Assembly (NCBI GenBank): GCA_023251875.1
Contig: JAHEXY010000002.1
Coordinates: 307,491 to 371,490 of the forward strand
Source: Bacteroidota bacterium
Lineage (GTDB): Bacteria; Bacteroidota; Bacteroidia; JAHEXY01
Direction: 5' to 3'
DNA length: 64,000 nt
Shown: positions 50,300-59,728 of the stretch, piece by piece
Numbering within the stretch: the first letter of the stretch is position 1
Layout of the letters: each line of letters starts with the position of its first letter
Made by a program: the position numbers and the translations under genes
Notes under the pieces: generated by a model
What the model saw: the letters and a program-made list of their open reading frames with translations, nothing else
Databases searched by the model: none
Told to the model about the DNA's origin: nothing

Positions 50300-52006
50300 A
50301 TGCAAAAACGCTGGGTACAAAAAAAACAATCCGATTCTCCTGCTGTTGGGCAATTGGCAAAAGCATTAAATATTGATCACGTTTTAGCCTCTATGCTTGT
50401 GCAAAGAGGGGTTTCAAATTTTGAAGAAGCTAAGATTTTTTTTCGTCCCGATTTAGCCTATTTACACGATCCTTTTTTAATGAAGGATATGGATGTTGCT
50501 GTTGAACGAATTGATTTGGCCATTTCAAAAGGTGAAAAAATATTGGTGTATGGAGATTATGATGTAGATGGCACAACCTCAGTTGCGCTTATGTATCAAT
50601 TCTTAAAAGCAAGATACGATAGAGTTGAATACTACATTCCGGACCGCTATAAAGAAGGATATGGAATTTCATTTATTGGTATTGATTATGCTGCAGCAAA
50701 TAATTTTTCATTAATTATTAGTCTTGATTGTGGAATAAAAGCAAACGACAAAATTTTATATGCCTGCGAGCGTAAAGTAGATTTTATTATTTGCGATCAT
50801 CATTTGCCAGGGGAAATACTTCCTGCTGCTGTTGCCGTTTTAGATCCTAAAAGAAACGATTGCAAGTATCCCTTTAAGGAATTAAGTGGTTGTGGCGTTG
50901 GCTTTAAATTAGCACAGGCCTATTGCATGAAACACAACATTGATTTAAAAGAATTATTTCAATATTTAGATTTAGTTGCCGTAAGTATTGCCGCAGATAT
51001 TGTTCCCATTATCGGAGAAAACAGAACATTGGCTCATTTTGGTATACAAAAATTGAGAGATAATCCATGCATGGGTATTAAAACCATTATGCAACTCAAT
51101 AACATTAAAAGAAATCTTACCATAACGGATATTGTATTTGTTATTGGGCCAAGAATTAATGCTGCAGGCAGAATGGACGATGCTAAAAACGCAGTAAAGC
51201 TTTTAATTGCCACAGAGGAAGAAGAAGCACATGCTGCTGCACAAAAAATAACTTCAAACAATACCCAACGGCAAAATTTAGATACCAATACCACACAACA
51301 AGCTGTACAAATGATTCAAGAAAGTACAGTCCTACAGAATAAAAAAACTACAGTGCTTTTTAACCCCGAATGGCATAAAGGGGTTATTGGTATTGTTGCA
51401 TCTAGGCTTATCGACAAATATTTTTATCGACCTACTATTATTTTTACTGAATCAAATGGCAAAGCAACAGGCTCTGCTCGTACCGTAAAAGATTTTGATA
51501 TTTACCGTGCCATTGATTCTTGCAGTGATTTGCTTGAGCAATTCGGTGGTCACACGCATGCCGCAGGTTTAACCATGAGCCTTTCTAATTTAAACACATT
51601 TACAGAGCGCTTTGAACAAATAGTTGCCGATACGATTACTGATGACGAACTCATTCCGGATGTAGAATATGAAACCCTACTTCCTTTTCATGAAATTACT
51701 CCAAAATTCATACGTGTACTTAAACAATTTGCTCCTTTTGGCCCTGGTAATATGGTTCCGGTTTTTATGGCAGAAGGCGTTCAAGACGTAGGTAATATTA
51801 GAATTGTGGGGAGAGACCATTTAAAACTAGATCTTACTCATGAAAATTTTAAAGGACAATTTTTTGCTGCCATTGCTTTTCAACAATCCGCTAAATACAA
51901 TGTAATATCAAAAGGAATTCCATTTAATATTTGTTATTCTCTCGAGGAAAACGAATGGAAGGGAGAAACTAAAGTGCAGTTGAATGTAAAAGACATAAAC
52001 TTCTAA
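50300..52006 (+). CDS. recJ: Single-stranded-DNA-specific exonuclease RecJ
   Basis: A 568-residue DHH-family 5'-3' exonuclease acting on single-stranded DNA in recombination and mismatch or base-excision repair. The Mn-binding motifs are visible: VYGDYDVDGTTS, SLDCG, CDHHLPG and a conserved GCGVGFKLAQ. The DHHA1 region ends in the RecJ signature FGGHTHAAGLTM, and the C-terminal OB-like domain begins near residue 470 (FAPFGPGNMVPVF). Length matches RecJ of E. coli (577). ATG start; a near-consensus -7 box (TATATTTA) lies near 50276. Confidence 0.95.
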   Translation: MQKRWVQKKQSDSPAVGQLAKALNIDHVLASMLVQRGVSNFEEAKIFFRPDLAYLHDPFLMKDMDVAVERIDLAISKGEKILVYGDYDVDGTTSVALMYQFLKARYDRVEYYIPDRYKEGYGISFIGIDYAAANNFSLIISLDCGIKANDKILYACERKVDFIICDHHLPGEILPAAVAVLDPKRNDCKYPFKELSGCGVGFKLAQAYCMKHNIDLKELFQYLDLVAVSIAADIVPIIGENRTLAHFGIQKLRDNPCMGIKTIMQLNNIKRNLTITDIVFVIGPRINAAGRMDDAKNAVKLLIATEEEEAHAAAQKITSNNTQRQNLDTNTTQQAVQMIQESTVLQNKKTTVLFNPEWHKGVIGIVASRLIDKYFYRPTIIFTESNGKATGSARTVKDFDIYRAIDSCSDLLEQFGGHTHAAGLTMSLSNLNTFTERFEQIVADTITDDELIPDVEYETLLPFHEITPKFIRVLKQFAPFGPGNMVPVFMAEGVQDVGNIRIVGRDHLKLDLTHENFKGQFFAAIAFQQSAKYNVISKGIPFNICYSLEENEWKGETKVQLNVKDINF

Positions 52007-52014
52007 ATTTTCCG

Positions 52015-52022
52015 TACTTTTG
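52015..52022 (+). promoter_or_regulatory. -7 box for glpD
   Basis: TACTTTTG matches the -7 consensus, 27 bp before the TTG start at 52050, in the 43-bp gap after recJ. Confidence 0.4.
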
Positions 52023-52049
52023 CATTCTTAAATCAATTGATAAGTAACA

Positions 52050-53717
52050 TTGAGCGAAATATTTACATTTTCTGCATTACTGAGAAACAAAATAACCGAC
52101 ACTTTAAATCAAAAAAAATTTGATGTTTTAGTGATTGGTGGTGGCATTACCGGTGCCGGCATTGCTTTAGATGCTGTATCACGTGGATTAAGTGTTGCAC
52201 TTATTGAAAAACAAGATTTTAGTCAAGGCACTAGCAGCCGCTCTACCAAACTCATTCATGGCGGATTGCGCTATTTAAAACAATTTGAATTTGGTTTGGT
52301 AAAAGAAGTAGGACAAGAACGCGCCATTGTTTATAAAAATGCCCCTCATCTTGTTGTGCCTGAAAAAATGCTACTGCCCATCATTAAAAAAGGATCATTG
52401 GGTTATTACTCTTCTTCAATAGGCTTATGGCTTTACGATTGGTTGGCAGGTGTTGCTATTGATGAAAGGCGACAAATGTTTAACAAACGAAAAGCCGAAG
52501 CCCTAGAACCATTATTAAAACCAGAAGTTCTTTTAGGTTGTGCCTTATATATTGAATATAGAACGGATGATGCTCGCCTTGTTGCTGAAACCATGAAAAC
52601 AGCCGCTGAAAGAGGAGCTGTATGCATAAATTATACTGAAGCAATTGATTTTATTTACGAAAATGGGAAAGTCACAGGCGTAAAAGCTATAGATAATTTA
52701 AGTAAGAAACCTTTAGACATTTTTGCAAAAAAAATTATCAATGCCACGGGCCCCTGGGTTGATACACTTAGAAAGAAAGATAATTCGTTAAAGAAAAAAC
52801 ATTTACACCTAACAAAAGGAGTTCATATTGTTGTGCCTTATAAACGGTTTCCTTTGCATCAATCTGTATATTTTGATGTACGTGGAGGAAGAATGATTTT
52901 TGCTATTCCAAGAGGAAAATCAACTTATATAGGCACTACAGATACTGATTATGTGGGTGAAATTGACAATCCAAATGTAAAGCAAGTTGATAAAGAATAC
53001 CTGCTTACTGCAGTAAATGAACTTTTTCCTTCTGTAAAATTAACGGATGCTGATATTACTTCTAGTTGGAGTGGTTTAAGGCCATTAATTCATCAAGAAG
53101 GCAAATCACCTTCTGAACTTTCGAGAAAAGATGAAATATTTATTTCTCCTTCAGGCGTTTTAGCAATTGCAGGAGGAAAACTTACCGGATATCGTAAAAT
53201 GGCAGAACGAATAGTTGATCTCGTATTTAAGCAATTAGGGAAAGAAGAAAAACTAGTTTTTAAATCTTGTTCAACAGATTCCATAACATTAAATGGGGGT
53301 GATTTTGCTTCGCCAACAGAAATTCCTAGTTACATTGAGAAACTAGCCAAGGAAGCGAAAATGCTCGAAGCAGATTTAGGGCAAGTAAAATCTTTAGTAT
53401 ACAAATACGGAACACATACCGAGAAAATTATTGAAAAAGCACGGGCATTACAAGCTGAGCGTAAACTTACCGATCCGTATCAAATATTACTTTTAGCTGA
53501 AGTATGGTATGCTGTAAATTACGAAATGGTAAACACATTAAACGATTTCTTAATCAGACGCACAGGCCGCTTGTATTTTGAAAGAAAATCCCTTGATCTC
53601 GTTTATCCACAAGTAGCAAAAGAAATGGCAGAAATATTAGGATGGACAGAAGAACAAAAGCAACGTAATGTAGATGAATTCCACAAAGAATATTTGGCTG
53701 CCGTTACATTTGAATAA
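52050..53717 (+). CDS. glpD: Aerobic glycerol-3-phosphate dehydrogenase
   Basis: A 555-residue FAD enzyme oxidising sn-glycerol-3-phosphate to dihydroxyacetone phosphate and feeding electrons to quinones at the inner membrane. The Rossmann motif VIGGGITGAGIALDAVSRG (about 28-46) and the family signature SRSTKLIHGGLRYL are clear, followed by YRTDDARLV, GPWVD, YIGTTDTDY and the C-terminal DAO domain. The start is TTG; an in-frame ATG is absent before the FAD fold. No glpF or glpK is adjacent, so it may link lipid turnover to respiration. Confidence 0.94.
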   Translation: MSEIFTFSALLRNKITDTLNQKKFDVLVIGGGITGAGIALDAVSRGLSVALIEKQDFSQGTSSRSTKLIHGGLRYLKQFEFGLVKEVGQERAIVYKNAPHLVVPEKMLLPIIKKGSLGYYSSSIGLWLYDWLAGVAIDERRQMFNKRKAEALEPLLKPEVLLGCALYIEYRTDDARLVAETMKTAAERGAVCINYTEAIDFIYENGKVTGVKAIDNLSKKPLDIFAKKIINATGPWVDTLRKKDNSLKKKHLHLTKGVHIVVPYKRFPLHQSVYFDVRGGRMIFAIPRGKSTYIGTTDTDYVGEIDNPNVKQVDKEYLLTAVNELFPSVKLTDADITSSWSGLRPLIHQEGKSPSELSRKDEIFISPSGVLAIAGGKLTGYRKMAERIVDLVFKQLGKEEKLVFKSCSTDSITLNGGDFASPTEIPSYIEKLAKEAKMLEADLGQVKSLVYKYGTHTEKIIEKARALQAERKLTDPYQILLLAEVWYAVNYEMVNTLNDFLIRRTGRLYFERKSLDLVYPQVAKEMAEILGWTEEQKQRNVDEFHKEYLAAVTFE

Positions 53718-53739
53718 GACCTTACTTAAAGATTTCAGA

Positions 53740-53850
53740 CACGAATTTCACAGGCTGTCAAAAAAAACAATCATAGAGATTGGCCGTAGGCCATACAGTA
53801 TTGTAGAAATAAAAAATGTGATATAAATGAATACCGCGTAGCGGTTATAT
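53740..53850. repeat. Mini-hairpin dispersed repeats before the CotH gene
   Basis: Contains AGACACGAATTTCACAGG, GGCCGTAGGCC (about 53782-53792) and ACCGCGTAGCGGT (about 53832-53844), palindromes with TA(G) loops related to those at 16720-16995. The last ends about 10 bp before the CotH-like gene start. Confidence 0.5.
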
Positions 53851-53855
53851 AAAGA

Positions 53856-55607
53856 ATGCTAAATAATATAAACCATCTATTGATAAAAATCTATCGTCAC
53901 CACCATTTAATAAAAATTAGTATTCTCGTATTTATTTTTCTTTCTTGCAACCAACCCAAAACCAATATTCTCTTTTGCGATGCTGAAACTGTAATAGAAA
54001 ACCGTAATCAAAAACTATTTCAAACTTCAGATAATACTTTCTTAAACGGCCAAACACAAAGCAGTGACGAATCTTTTTCCGGAAAATATTCATCAAAGCT
54101 TACTAGCGAAAATAGAAATGGAATGACCTATATTTTTGAGAATCTTCATGCTGGAGATGAATTAAAAATGAGTGTATGGATATACGGTAACAAACAAAAC
54201 AGTACTATTTTAGTTGATGGCGATTGGGGAGGAAAAGTGTTTATTAATGATTCTACCGAATCAAAAAAGGGTTGGTATCATTTAAAAGGAGATTATACCA
54301 TTGGAGGAAATGACGAAAGTATTTCTGTTTGCCCCTATTTAAAAAAGAAATCCGATAGTATTTATGTTGACGATTTTCAAATCAATTTTATTGCTGCAAA
54401 AGACCATCCAAAGCCAAGTACTCCTGCCAATGTAAAGGCATTAAATATTTTGATGGATGAAAAAGCAATGAAAAAAATACAAAAACAGCGAGAAGATGCA
54501 TTAAAAAAGGGAGTACTAGAAAATGAAAATTGGGTAAACGCAAAAATAGTATATATAGAAGATACCCTTTCAGCAAAATTACGTTTAAAAGGAGATTGGA
54601 CAGATCATTTAAAAGGCAATAAATGGTCGTACCGAATTAAATTAAAAAATAATAAAAGTATTAATGGGATGAATATTTTCTCCATTCAAAATCCTAAAAT
54701 ACGATCCAATTTAAATGAATGGCTATTGCATAAACTCCTTGAAAAAGAAAACATACTTACTACCCAATATGATTTTCTATATGTAAAACAAAATAATCAA
54801 TCAATGGGATTATATGCCCTTGAAGAACATTTTACACAAGAAATGCTTGGGAAAAAGCATAAGAATGGAGGACTAATAGTTTGCTTTTCTGAAGATGCCC
54901 TATGGAATGACCGATTAAACAATGGAGGAAACGACAAAGCAAATGTTCCCTATTTGGGAGGGGCAGATATTAAAACATTTTCTGATGAAGAAGTAAATAA
55001 AACTCCTGAATTATCTAAAAATTTCGAAGAGGCCAACCTCTTAATGAATCTATATAGATACCATTTAAAACCCATTTCAGAAATTTTTAACGTAGATCAG
55101 CTCGCTAAATATTTAGCTTTGATTGATATTTGTGGCTCTCAACACGGACTCATTTGGCATAACCAACGCATGTATTTTAATCCTCAAACTAATTTATTAG
55201 AACCTATAGGATTTGATGCCTATACCAGTAATGGGGCATTTTCATTATCCAACCAAGCATTTTGGGGTGCTTACGGAATTAATGCCTTAGATGGATCAAA
55301 TCAATTTCAATATTTAATCTTTACAGATGAAATTTTCTACAAAAAATATATTGAGTATTTAGAAAAATATAGTTCAAAAGAATTTTTAGATTCGTTTATA
55401 AAAACCATTTCAGATGATCTAATAAAATACAAAAACTATTTACAAGCAGAAGATGCAGATTATAATTTTAACACCGATTATTTATTTACCAATGCAGTAA
55501 ACATTCAAAAAGCTTTGGTATATTTCAAACAACATAATGTAATGCAGAAAAACATTGAGTATTTAAACGATAAAGCAAGCCATATTACTTTTGACTGCGC
55601 ATATTAA
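53856..55607 (+). CDS. CotH-family lipoprotein
   Basis: A 583-residue lipoprotein: a hydrophobic N-terminus with lipobox IFLSC (C about 31). A beta-sandwich, probably carbohydrate-binding, covers about 45-180 (FSGKYSSKLTS ... SIYVDDFQI). A CotH kinase-like domain runs from about 200 to 560: LRLKGDWTDH, KWSYRIKLKNN, LNEWLLHKLLE, GLYALEEHF, GLIVCF and the metal-binding aspartate in EPIGFDAYTSN. CotH proteins are atypical kinases that phosphorylate other proteins; the substrate here is unknown. ATG start. The 3' end overlaps the next gene by 17 bp. Confidence 0.85.
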   Translation: MLNNINHLLIKIYRHHHLIKISILVFIFLSCNQPKTNILFCDAETVIENRNQKLFQTSDNTFLNGQTQSSDESFSGKYSSKLTSENRNGMTYIFENLHAGDELKMSVWIYGNKQNSTILVDGDWGGKVFINDSTESKKGWYHLKGDYTIGGNDESISVCPYLKKKSDSIYVDDFQINFIAAKDHPKPSTPANVKALNILMDEKAMKKIQKQREDALKKGVLENENWVNAKIVYIEDTLSAKLRLKGDWTDHLKGNKWSYRIKLKNNKSINGMNIFSIQNPKIRSNLNEWLLHKLLEKENILTTQYDFLYVKQNNQSMGLYALEEHFTQEMLGKKHKNGGLIVCFSEDALWNDRLNNGGNDKANVPYLGGADIKTFSDEEVNKTPELSKNFEEANLLMNLYRYHLKPISEIFNVDQLAKYLALIDICGSQHGLIWHNQRMYFNPQTNLLEPIGFDAYTSNGAFSLSNQAFWGAYGINALDGSNQFQYLIFTDEIFYKKYIEYLEKYSSKEFLDSFIKTISDDLIKYKNYLQAEDADYNFNTDYLFTNAVNIQKALVYFKQHNVMQKNIEYLNDKASHITFDCAY

Positions 55608-56364
55608 AATAGATAAAATAACTTATGAAATAGATTTATCTCAACCCATTGATATTTCTATTCCTTTAAGAGCGGGCAAAGAAAATGCAAATGCATTTTA
55701 TGCGGATGAAATTAGAATAGAACCATATCGTTCAGGAAATTTTGTGGGAGATGTGTTGCAAGGCGGAAGTGTAAATTATAAAAACATATTTTTTAATCCG
55801 CATGGCAATGGCACGCATACTGAATGTGTTGGGCATATTAGCAAAGAACCCTATTCAATTAATCAATGCTTAAAACAATTTTGGTTTTTAGCAAGATTGA
55901 TTAGTGTTGAGCCTATTGGGCAAACAAACGGAGATAAAATAATTACAGAAGATTTAATTACTCATAGATTAGAACTGAATGACAAAGATAAAATGTTCAA
56001 CATGTCTCCCCAATCTTTAATTGTACGAACAATACCAAATAATAATTCAAAACTTCATCAACAATACTCCGGAACCAATCCCGCCTACTTTCATCATAAA
56101 GCCATTGAAAAAATTGTTGATGCAGGAATAGAACATGTATTAACAGATTTGCCTTCGGTAGATAAAGAGCAAGATGATGGAATATTATTGGCTCATAAAG
56201 CCTTTTGGAATTATCCTCAAAATCCGCAATTGCATAAAACCATTACTGAAATGATTTATGTTGATGATACGATAAAAGATGGTTGGTATTTTCTCAATTT
56301 ACAAATAGCTTCTTTTGAAAACGATGCCAGTCCGAGCAAACCTGTTTTGTATAAGATATTATAA
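55591..56364 (+). CDS. Cyclase/kynurenine-formamidase-like metal hydrolase
   Basis: A 257-residue protein of the cyclase family (PF04199-like), which includes arylformamidases. The metal motif normally read HxGTHxDxPxH appears as HGNGTHTECVGH (about residues 71-82), so the aspartate is replaced by glutamate and the proline is missing. Other landmarks are the N-terminal DLSQPIDISIPL and the C-terminal glutamate/histidine region LTDLPSVDKEQDDG. Substrate unknown; no kynurenine genes are nearby. The start is TTG at 55591, 17 bp inside the CotH gene, implying translational coupling. Confidence 0.8.
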   Translation: MTAHIKIDKITYEIDLSQPIDISIPLRAGKENANAFYADEIRIEPYRSGNFVGDVLQGGSVNYKNIFFNPHGNGTHTECVGHISKEPYSINQCLKQFWFLARLISVEPIGQTNGDKIITEDLITHRLELNDKDKMFNMSPQSLIVRTIPNNNSKLHQQYSGTNPAYFHHKAIEKIVDAGIEHVLTDLPSVDKEQDDGILLAHKAFWNYPQNPQLHKTITEMIYVDDTIKDGWYFLNLQIASFENDASPSKPVLYKIL

Positions 56365-56419
56365 AATGTTCCCATAAAAGCGAAAACACAGTTTAATACA
56401 TAAATATTATTTTTTTGTA

Positions 56420-57391
56420 TTAAAAATTACTATTCAATAATTGATACAATTCGTCTAGTTTCGGGCTCAAAATAATTTCAATACGTCTGTTTTTCTTTTT
56501 TGCTTCAGGAGTATCCGCTGCATCTATGGGTGCGTATTCTCCGCGACCAGAAGCCGTAACTCGTTTTGAATCTAATTTGCCTTCTCCAGTTAAAATACGA
56601 ACCACTTGTGTTGATCGCATTACACTTAAATCCCAATTGTCTTTATAGGGAGAGCCGGTCATAACTTTATCAATATCTGTATGGCCTTCAATTAAAATAT
56701 TAATGTCTTTATTTTTTTCTAACACCTTCGATAAATTAAGCAATGCTAATTTTCCTTTTTTATCAACCTCTGTACTACCTGAGGGAAATAACAATTGAGA
56801 CTCTAGCGACACGTATACTTTTCCATTTTTTTGTGTAACCGTTAATCCACTATCTTTAAAACCAATTAAAGCATCGGCCACCGAATTTTTTAATGCAGTT
56901 ACCACGGAGTCTTTTTTATGAATCAATCGTTCTAATTCATTTACTCTTTTTTCACGATCCTGCAAATCTCTTGTAAGCACTTTCATTTCATCCTCTCTTT
57001 GCAATAAATTGGCTTGTGTTTCCTGCAACTCACTAATTAATTTTTTCGTTTCTGTTTCGTTTCCCTTTAACAGAGATGAATATTTACTTAGTAATTCATC
57101 ATTCAATTTATTTATTTCATCGTACTGTTGGTTCATTTTCCTAAGCGCAGCATTATTTTGTATTGTGTCATTTATAAAGTCGCTTAAGCGTTTTAAATCT
57201 TCATCCAATGTGGCAGACATTTCTGTGTTACGAGCAGATAGATCTGAATTTTCCTTCTTTAGAAACTCCATATCTTCTGCTAGCTTTTTATGTTGTGCAT
57301 CTAGCTCTTTAAATTTTCTTGTAGGCACACAAGAACTTATAATTGTAACGAAAAGAAGCAAATGCAATATGTTTATTTTTCGTAATATCAT
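56420..57391 (-). CDS. OmpA-family peptidoglycan-associated lipoprotein with coiled coil
   Basis: A 323-residue protein. A lipoprotein signal (HLLLFVTIISSC, lipid cysteine about 21) is followed by a long coiled coil (about 28-165, heptads of K, E, L) and an OmpA domain (about 195-310). The latter has the diaminopimelate-binding residues in EGHTDID, and NWDLSVMRSTQVVR, SGRGEYAP and KKKNRRIEIIL. It should tether the outer membrane to peptidoglycan, the coiled coil spanning the periplasm. It is divergent from the next gene, with 131 bp between them. Confidence 0.92.
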   Translation of the reverse strand: MILRKINILHLLLFVTIISSCVPTRKFKELDAQHKKLAEDMEFLKKENSDLSARNTEMSATLDEDLKRLSDFINDTIQNNAALRKMNQQYDEINKLNDELLSKYSSLLKGNETETKKLISELQETQANLLQREDEMKVLTRDLQDREKRVNELERLIHKKDSVVTALKNSVADALIGFKDSGLTVTQKNGKVYVSLESQLLFPSGSTEVDKKGKLALLNLSKVLEKNKDINILIEGHTDIDKVMTGSPYKDNWDLSVMRSTQVVRILTGEGKLDSKRVTASGRGEYAPIDAADTPEAKKKNRRIEIILSPKLDELYQLLNSNF

Positions 57392-57522
57392 AGATTTGTA
57401 GTTTTTATAAGGTATTGCAAATAAAATAAATTTTCGTAAATTAAAAAGAATAGGTAACTATTTGCCCAAATTTACGTATAAATAGTTAATCATATTTTAT
57501 TTTTCACTAACAACAAATAAAT

Positions 57523-58236
57523 ATGTTAAACAAAAACTGGCTTACCGATTCGCATATTGATCTAGAATACAAACAATACATATTGCTTGCCTATTTGGAG
57601 GAAGTGAAACAAAATTTTCGTGCAACCAAATTATACCCTGCTTTTGCAGATTTAATTGAGCATTACCAAGAGCTCATTCGACTAAAAGAAAATACGCTTC
57701 ATCTTTTCGAAAAATTTCCTGAACGTATGGCAGGTATTGATAATGAATCGTTACGATTGGTGTATCAAAAAATAGTGGAGAATGATGAGATAATGGCAGA
57801 GCTTCAAAAGATAATCGATTATTCCATTCCAAAACTCAAACAACATCTCGAAGAAGGTAAAAAAATATATGAATTGGTAGAAGAAAAAATAATAATACAG
57901 CCCGTTGGAATTACACCCTTAAATTCTAGCGAAGGTTATTTGTTACTTAAAATGACTGATGATAAAAGCACTTCGGCATACCAATATAAAATCACCATTT
58001 TCGAAAGCCCCACAGAAAAATACAGGGGTATTAATTTAGAATATGTAAAATCGTACGAAAAAAGTTATTACAATACTTACGAAAATATAAAAATTGATCT
58101 CATCACTTCTATATCTACATTACCCAATCCTGCTACATTTGCTATAGAAACGGAAATGGCATTACCTGTTCAAGAAACTTATTTACCTATTGCAAAAAGA
58201 ACTTTGGTGAAGTATGTTTCAACGCAAACAATATAA
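57523..58236 (+). CDS. Conserved protein of unknown function
   Basis: A 237-residue soluble protein without signal peptide. The N-terminal half is helical and highly charged (DLEYKQYILLAYLEEVKQNF ... IDYSIPKLKQHLEEGKKIY). The C-terminal half has beta segments (GYLLLKMTDD, YQYKITIFESPTEKYRGI) ending in LPVQETYLPIAKRTLVKYV. I recognise it as a Bacteroidota-type conserved protein but cannot name a function. A hairpin repeat element follows within 27 bp of its stop and may end its transcript. Confidence 0.7.
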   Translation: MLNKNWLTDSHIDLEYKQYILLAYLEEVKQNFRATKLYPAFADLIEHYQELIRLKENTLHLFEKFPERMAGIDNESLRLVYQKIVENDEIMAELQKIIDYSIPKLKQHLEEGKKIYELVEEKIIIQPVGITPLNSSEGYLLLKMTDDKSTSAYQYKITIFESPTEKYRGINLEYVKSYEKSYYNTYENIKIDLITSISTLPNPATFAIETEMALPVQETYLPIAKRTLVKYVSTQTI

Positions 58237-58262
58237 AAATTGCAAGAGAATCGAAGTGTACT

Positions 58263-58365
58263 AACTTAAGGGGAGTTCTAAAAATTACAATTTATGTCCC
58301 TCTCTTTGAGAGAGATTAAGGGAGAGAAAACAAAAAAATATAATTTTTAGAACTCCCCTTAAGTT
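58263..58365. repeat. Hairpin (MITE-like) element, copy B, with 25-bp perfect inverted ends
   Basis: A 103-bp element whose ends (58263-58287 and 58341-58365) are perfect 25-bp inverted repeats beginning AACTTAAGGGGAGTTC. The core carries TCTCTTTGAGAGA and TTAAGGGAGAGAAAACAAAAAAATATAA, matching copy A at 30386-30472. The ends differ from copy A (GGGGAGTTC against GGCGGTTC) but stay complementary within each copy. Confidence 0.85.
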
Positions 58366-58407
58366 TTTAAGATCAACATTTTACCTTTTTGTATTTACAA
58401 ATTTAAA

Positions 58408-59727
58408 ATGACCTACAAACAAACGCTCAATTTGTTATACCAACAGCTTCCCGTATTTCAGCGTATTGGCCCGGCTGCATACAAAGCTGATTTAAACAAT
58501 ACCCTTGCCATTTGTAATTTACTCAACCAACCTCATCAAAAATTTAAAAGCATTCATATTGCAGGTACTAATGGAAAAGGTTCTACTTCTCACATGCTGG
58601 CTTCTATTTTACAATCGGCAGGATATACAACCGGATTGTATACTTCTCCGCACTTAAAAGATTTTAGGGAAAGGATTAGAATTAATGGAAAGAAAATTCC
58701 TAAAAAGGTAGTAGTTGAATTTATAAAAAAATATTGGTCACAAATAAAAAATATCAATCCTTCTTTTTTTGAAATGACGGTTGGTTTGTGTTTTGATTAT
58801 TTTGCAAATGAAAAAGTAGAAGTAGCTGTTATTGAAACCGGCTTAGGGGGAAGATTAGATTCTACCAATGTTATTAGTCCTGAAATATCAATTATTACCA
58901 ATATTGGATACGATCATGTTAATTTGTTAGGGGATACTTTACAAAAAATTGCATTTGAAAAAGCAGGAATTATTAAACCCAATATTCCTGTTGTAATTGG
59001 AGAAATTCAAGTAGAAATTAAAGATGTGTTTATTGAAAAAGCGAAGGAGTGCGGTACCGAAATATTGTTTGCAGACAAAAGCCTATCCCCAGCTCATTCC
59101 GAACCTGTCCTGAGCGAAGTAGAAGAAAGAAAGGGAGTATCATTCCATAGCCAAGTAATTGACATATTGAAAAATGGCAAACTAGTTTTTAAAAATTTAA
59201 AACTTGATTTGTTGGGAAAATACCAACTAAAAAATATTCTCACCGTTTTACAATCGGTAGAAATTTTAAAAGAAAAAGGATTTAACATTTCTGAACAAGC
59301 CATTAGAAAAGGAGTTGCGAACACCATTAAACAAACGGGTTTATTGGGTCGTTGGCAAATACTTTCTAAAAAACCCATTACTATTTGTGATACCGGCCAT
59401 AATATAGATGGAATAAAAGAGGTAGTAGAGCAATTAGAATTATATCAGTATAAAAAATTACATTTTGTATTGGGAGTGGTAAACGATAAAAATCCCCAAC
59501 CGGTTTTAGAATTGCTTCCTAAAAATGCCACATATTATTTCTGCAAAGCAAATATTCCGCGTGGCATGGAAGCAAATGAACTTCAACAAAAAGCAAATAA
59601 AATTGGATTAAAGGGAGAAGCGTATTTTTCAGTTCAAGAAGCTTATGCTAAGGCGAAAAATGCGGCCTCAAAAAATGATTTAATTTTTATTGGGGGGAGT
59701 ACTTTTGTAGTTGCTGAGGTTTTATAG
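58408..59727 (+). CDS. folC: Folylpolyglutamate synthase / dihydrofolate synthase
   Basis: A 439-residue Mur-ligase family enzyme adding glutamate to dihydropteroate or folates. The P-loop is AGTNGKGSTS (about 52-61), followed by GLYTSPHLKDFRERI, ETGLGGRLDSTN, TNIGYDHVNLLG and KAGIIKP, and the C-terminal GRWQI and DTGHNIDGI motifs. Residues about 228-243 (AHSEPVLSEVEERKG) are not family-like; they come from a dispersed CCTGAGCGAAGT repeat inserted in frame in a surface loop. ATG start, preceded by hairpin copy B. Confidence 0.94.
   Translation: MTYKQTLNLLYQQLPVFQRIGPAAYKADLNNTLAICNLLNQPHQKFKSIHIAGTNGKGSTSHMLASILQSAGYTTGLYTSPHLKDFRERIRINGKKIPKKVVVEFIKKYWSQIKNINPSFFEMTVGLCFDYFANEKVEVAVIETGLGGRLDSTNVISPEISIITNIGYDHVNLLGDTLQKIAFEKAGIIKPNIPVVIGEIQVEIKDVFIEKAKECGTEILFADKSLSPAHSEPVLSEVEERKGVSFHSQVIDILKNGKLVFKNLKLDLLGKYQLKNILTVLQSVEILKEKGFNISEQAIRKGVANTIKQTGLLGRWQILSKKPITICDTGHNIDGIKEVVEQLELYQYKKLHFVLGVVNDKNPQPVLELLPKNATYYFCKANIPRGMEANELQQKANKIGLKGEAYFSVQEAYAKAKNAASKNDLIFIGGSTFVVAEVL
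59090..59137 (+). repeat. Dispersed repeat inserted in frame in folC
   Basis: CATTCCGAACCTGTCCTGAG followed by CGAAGTAGAAG is a known type of interspersed repeat, usually intergenic and usually read as SEPVLSEVE when in genes. The frame of folC is preserved across it. Confidence 0.65.
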
Positions 59728-59728
59728 A

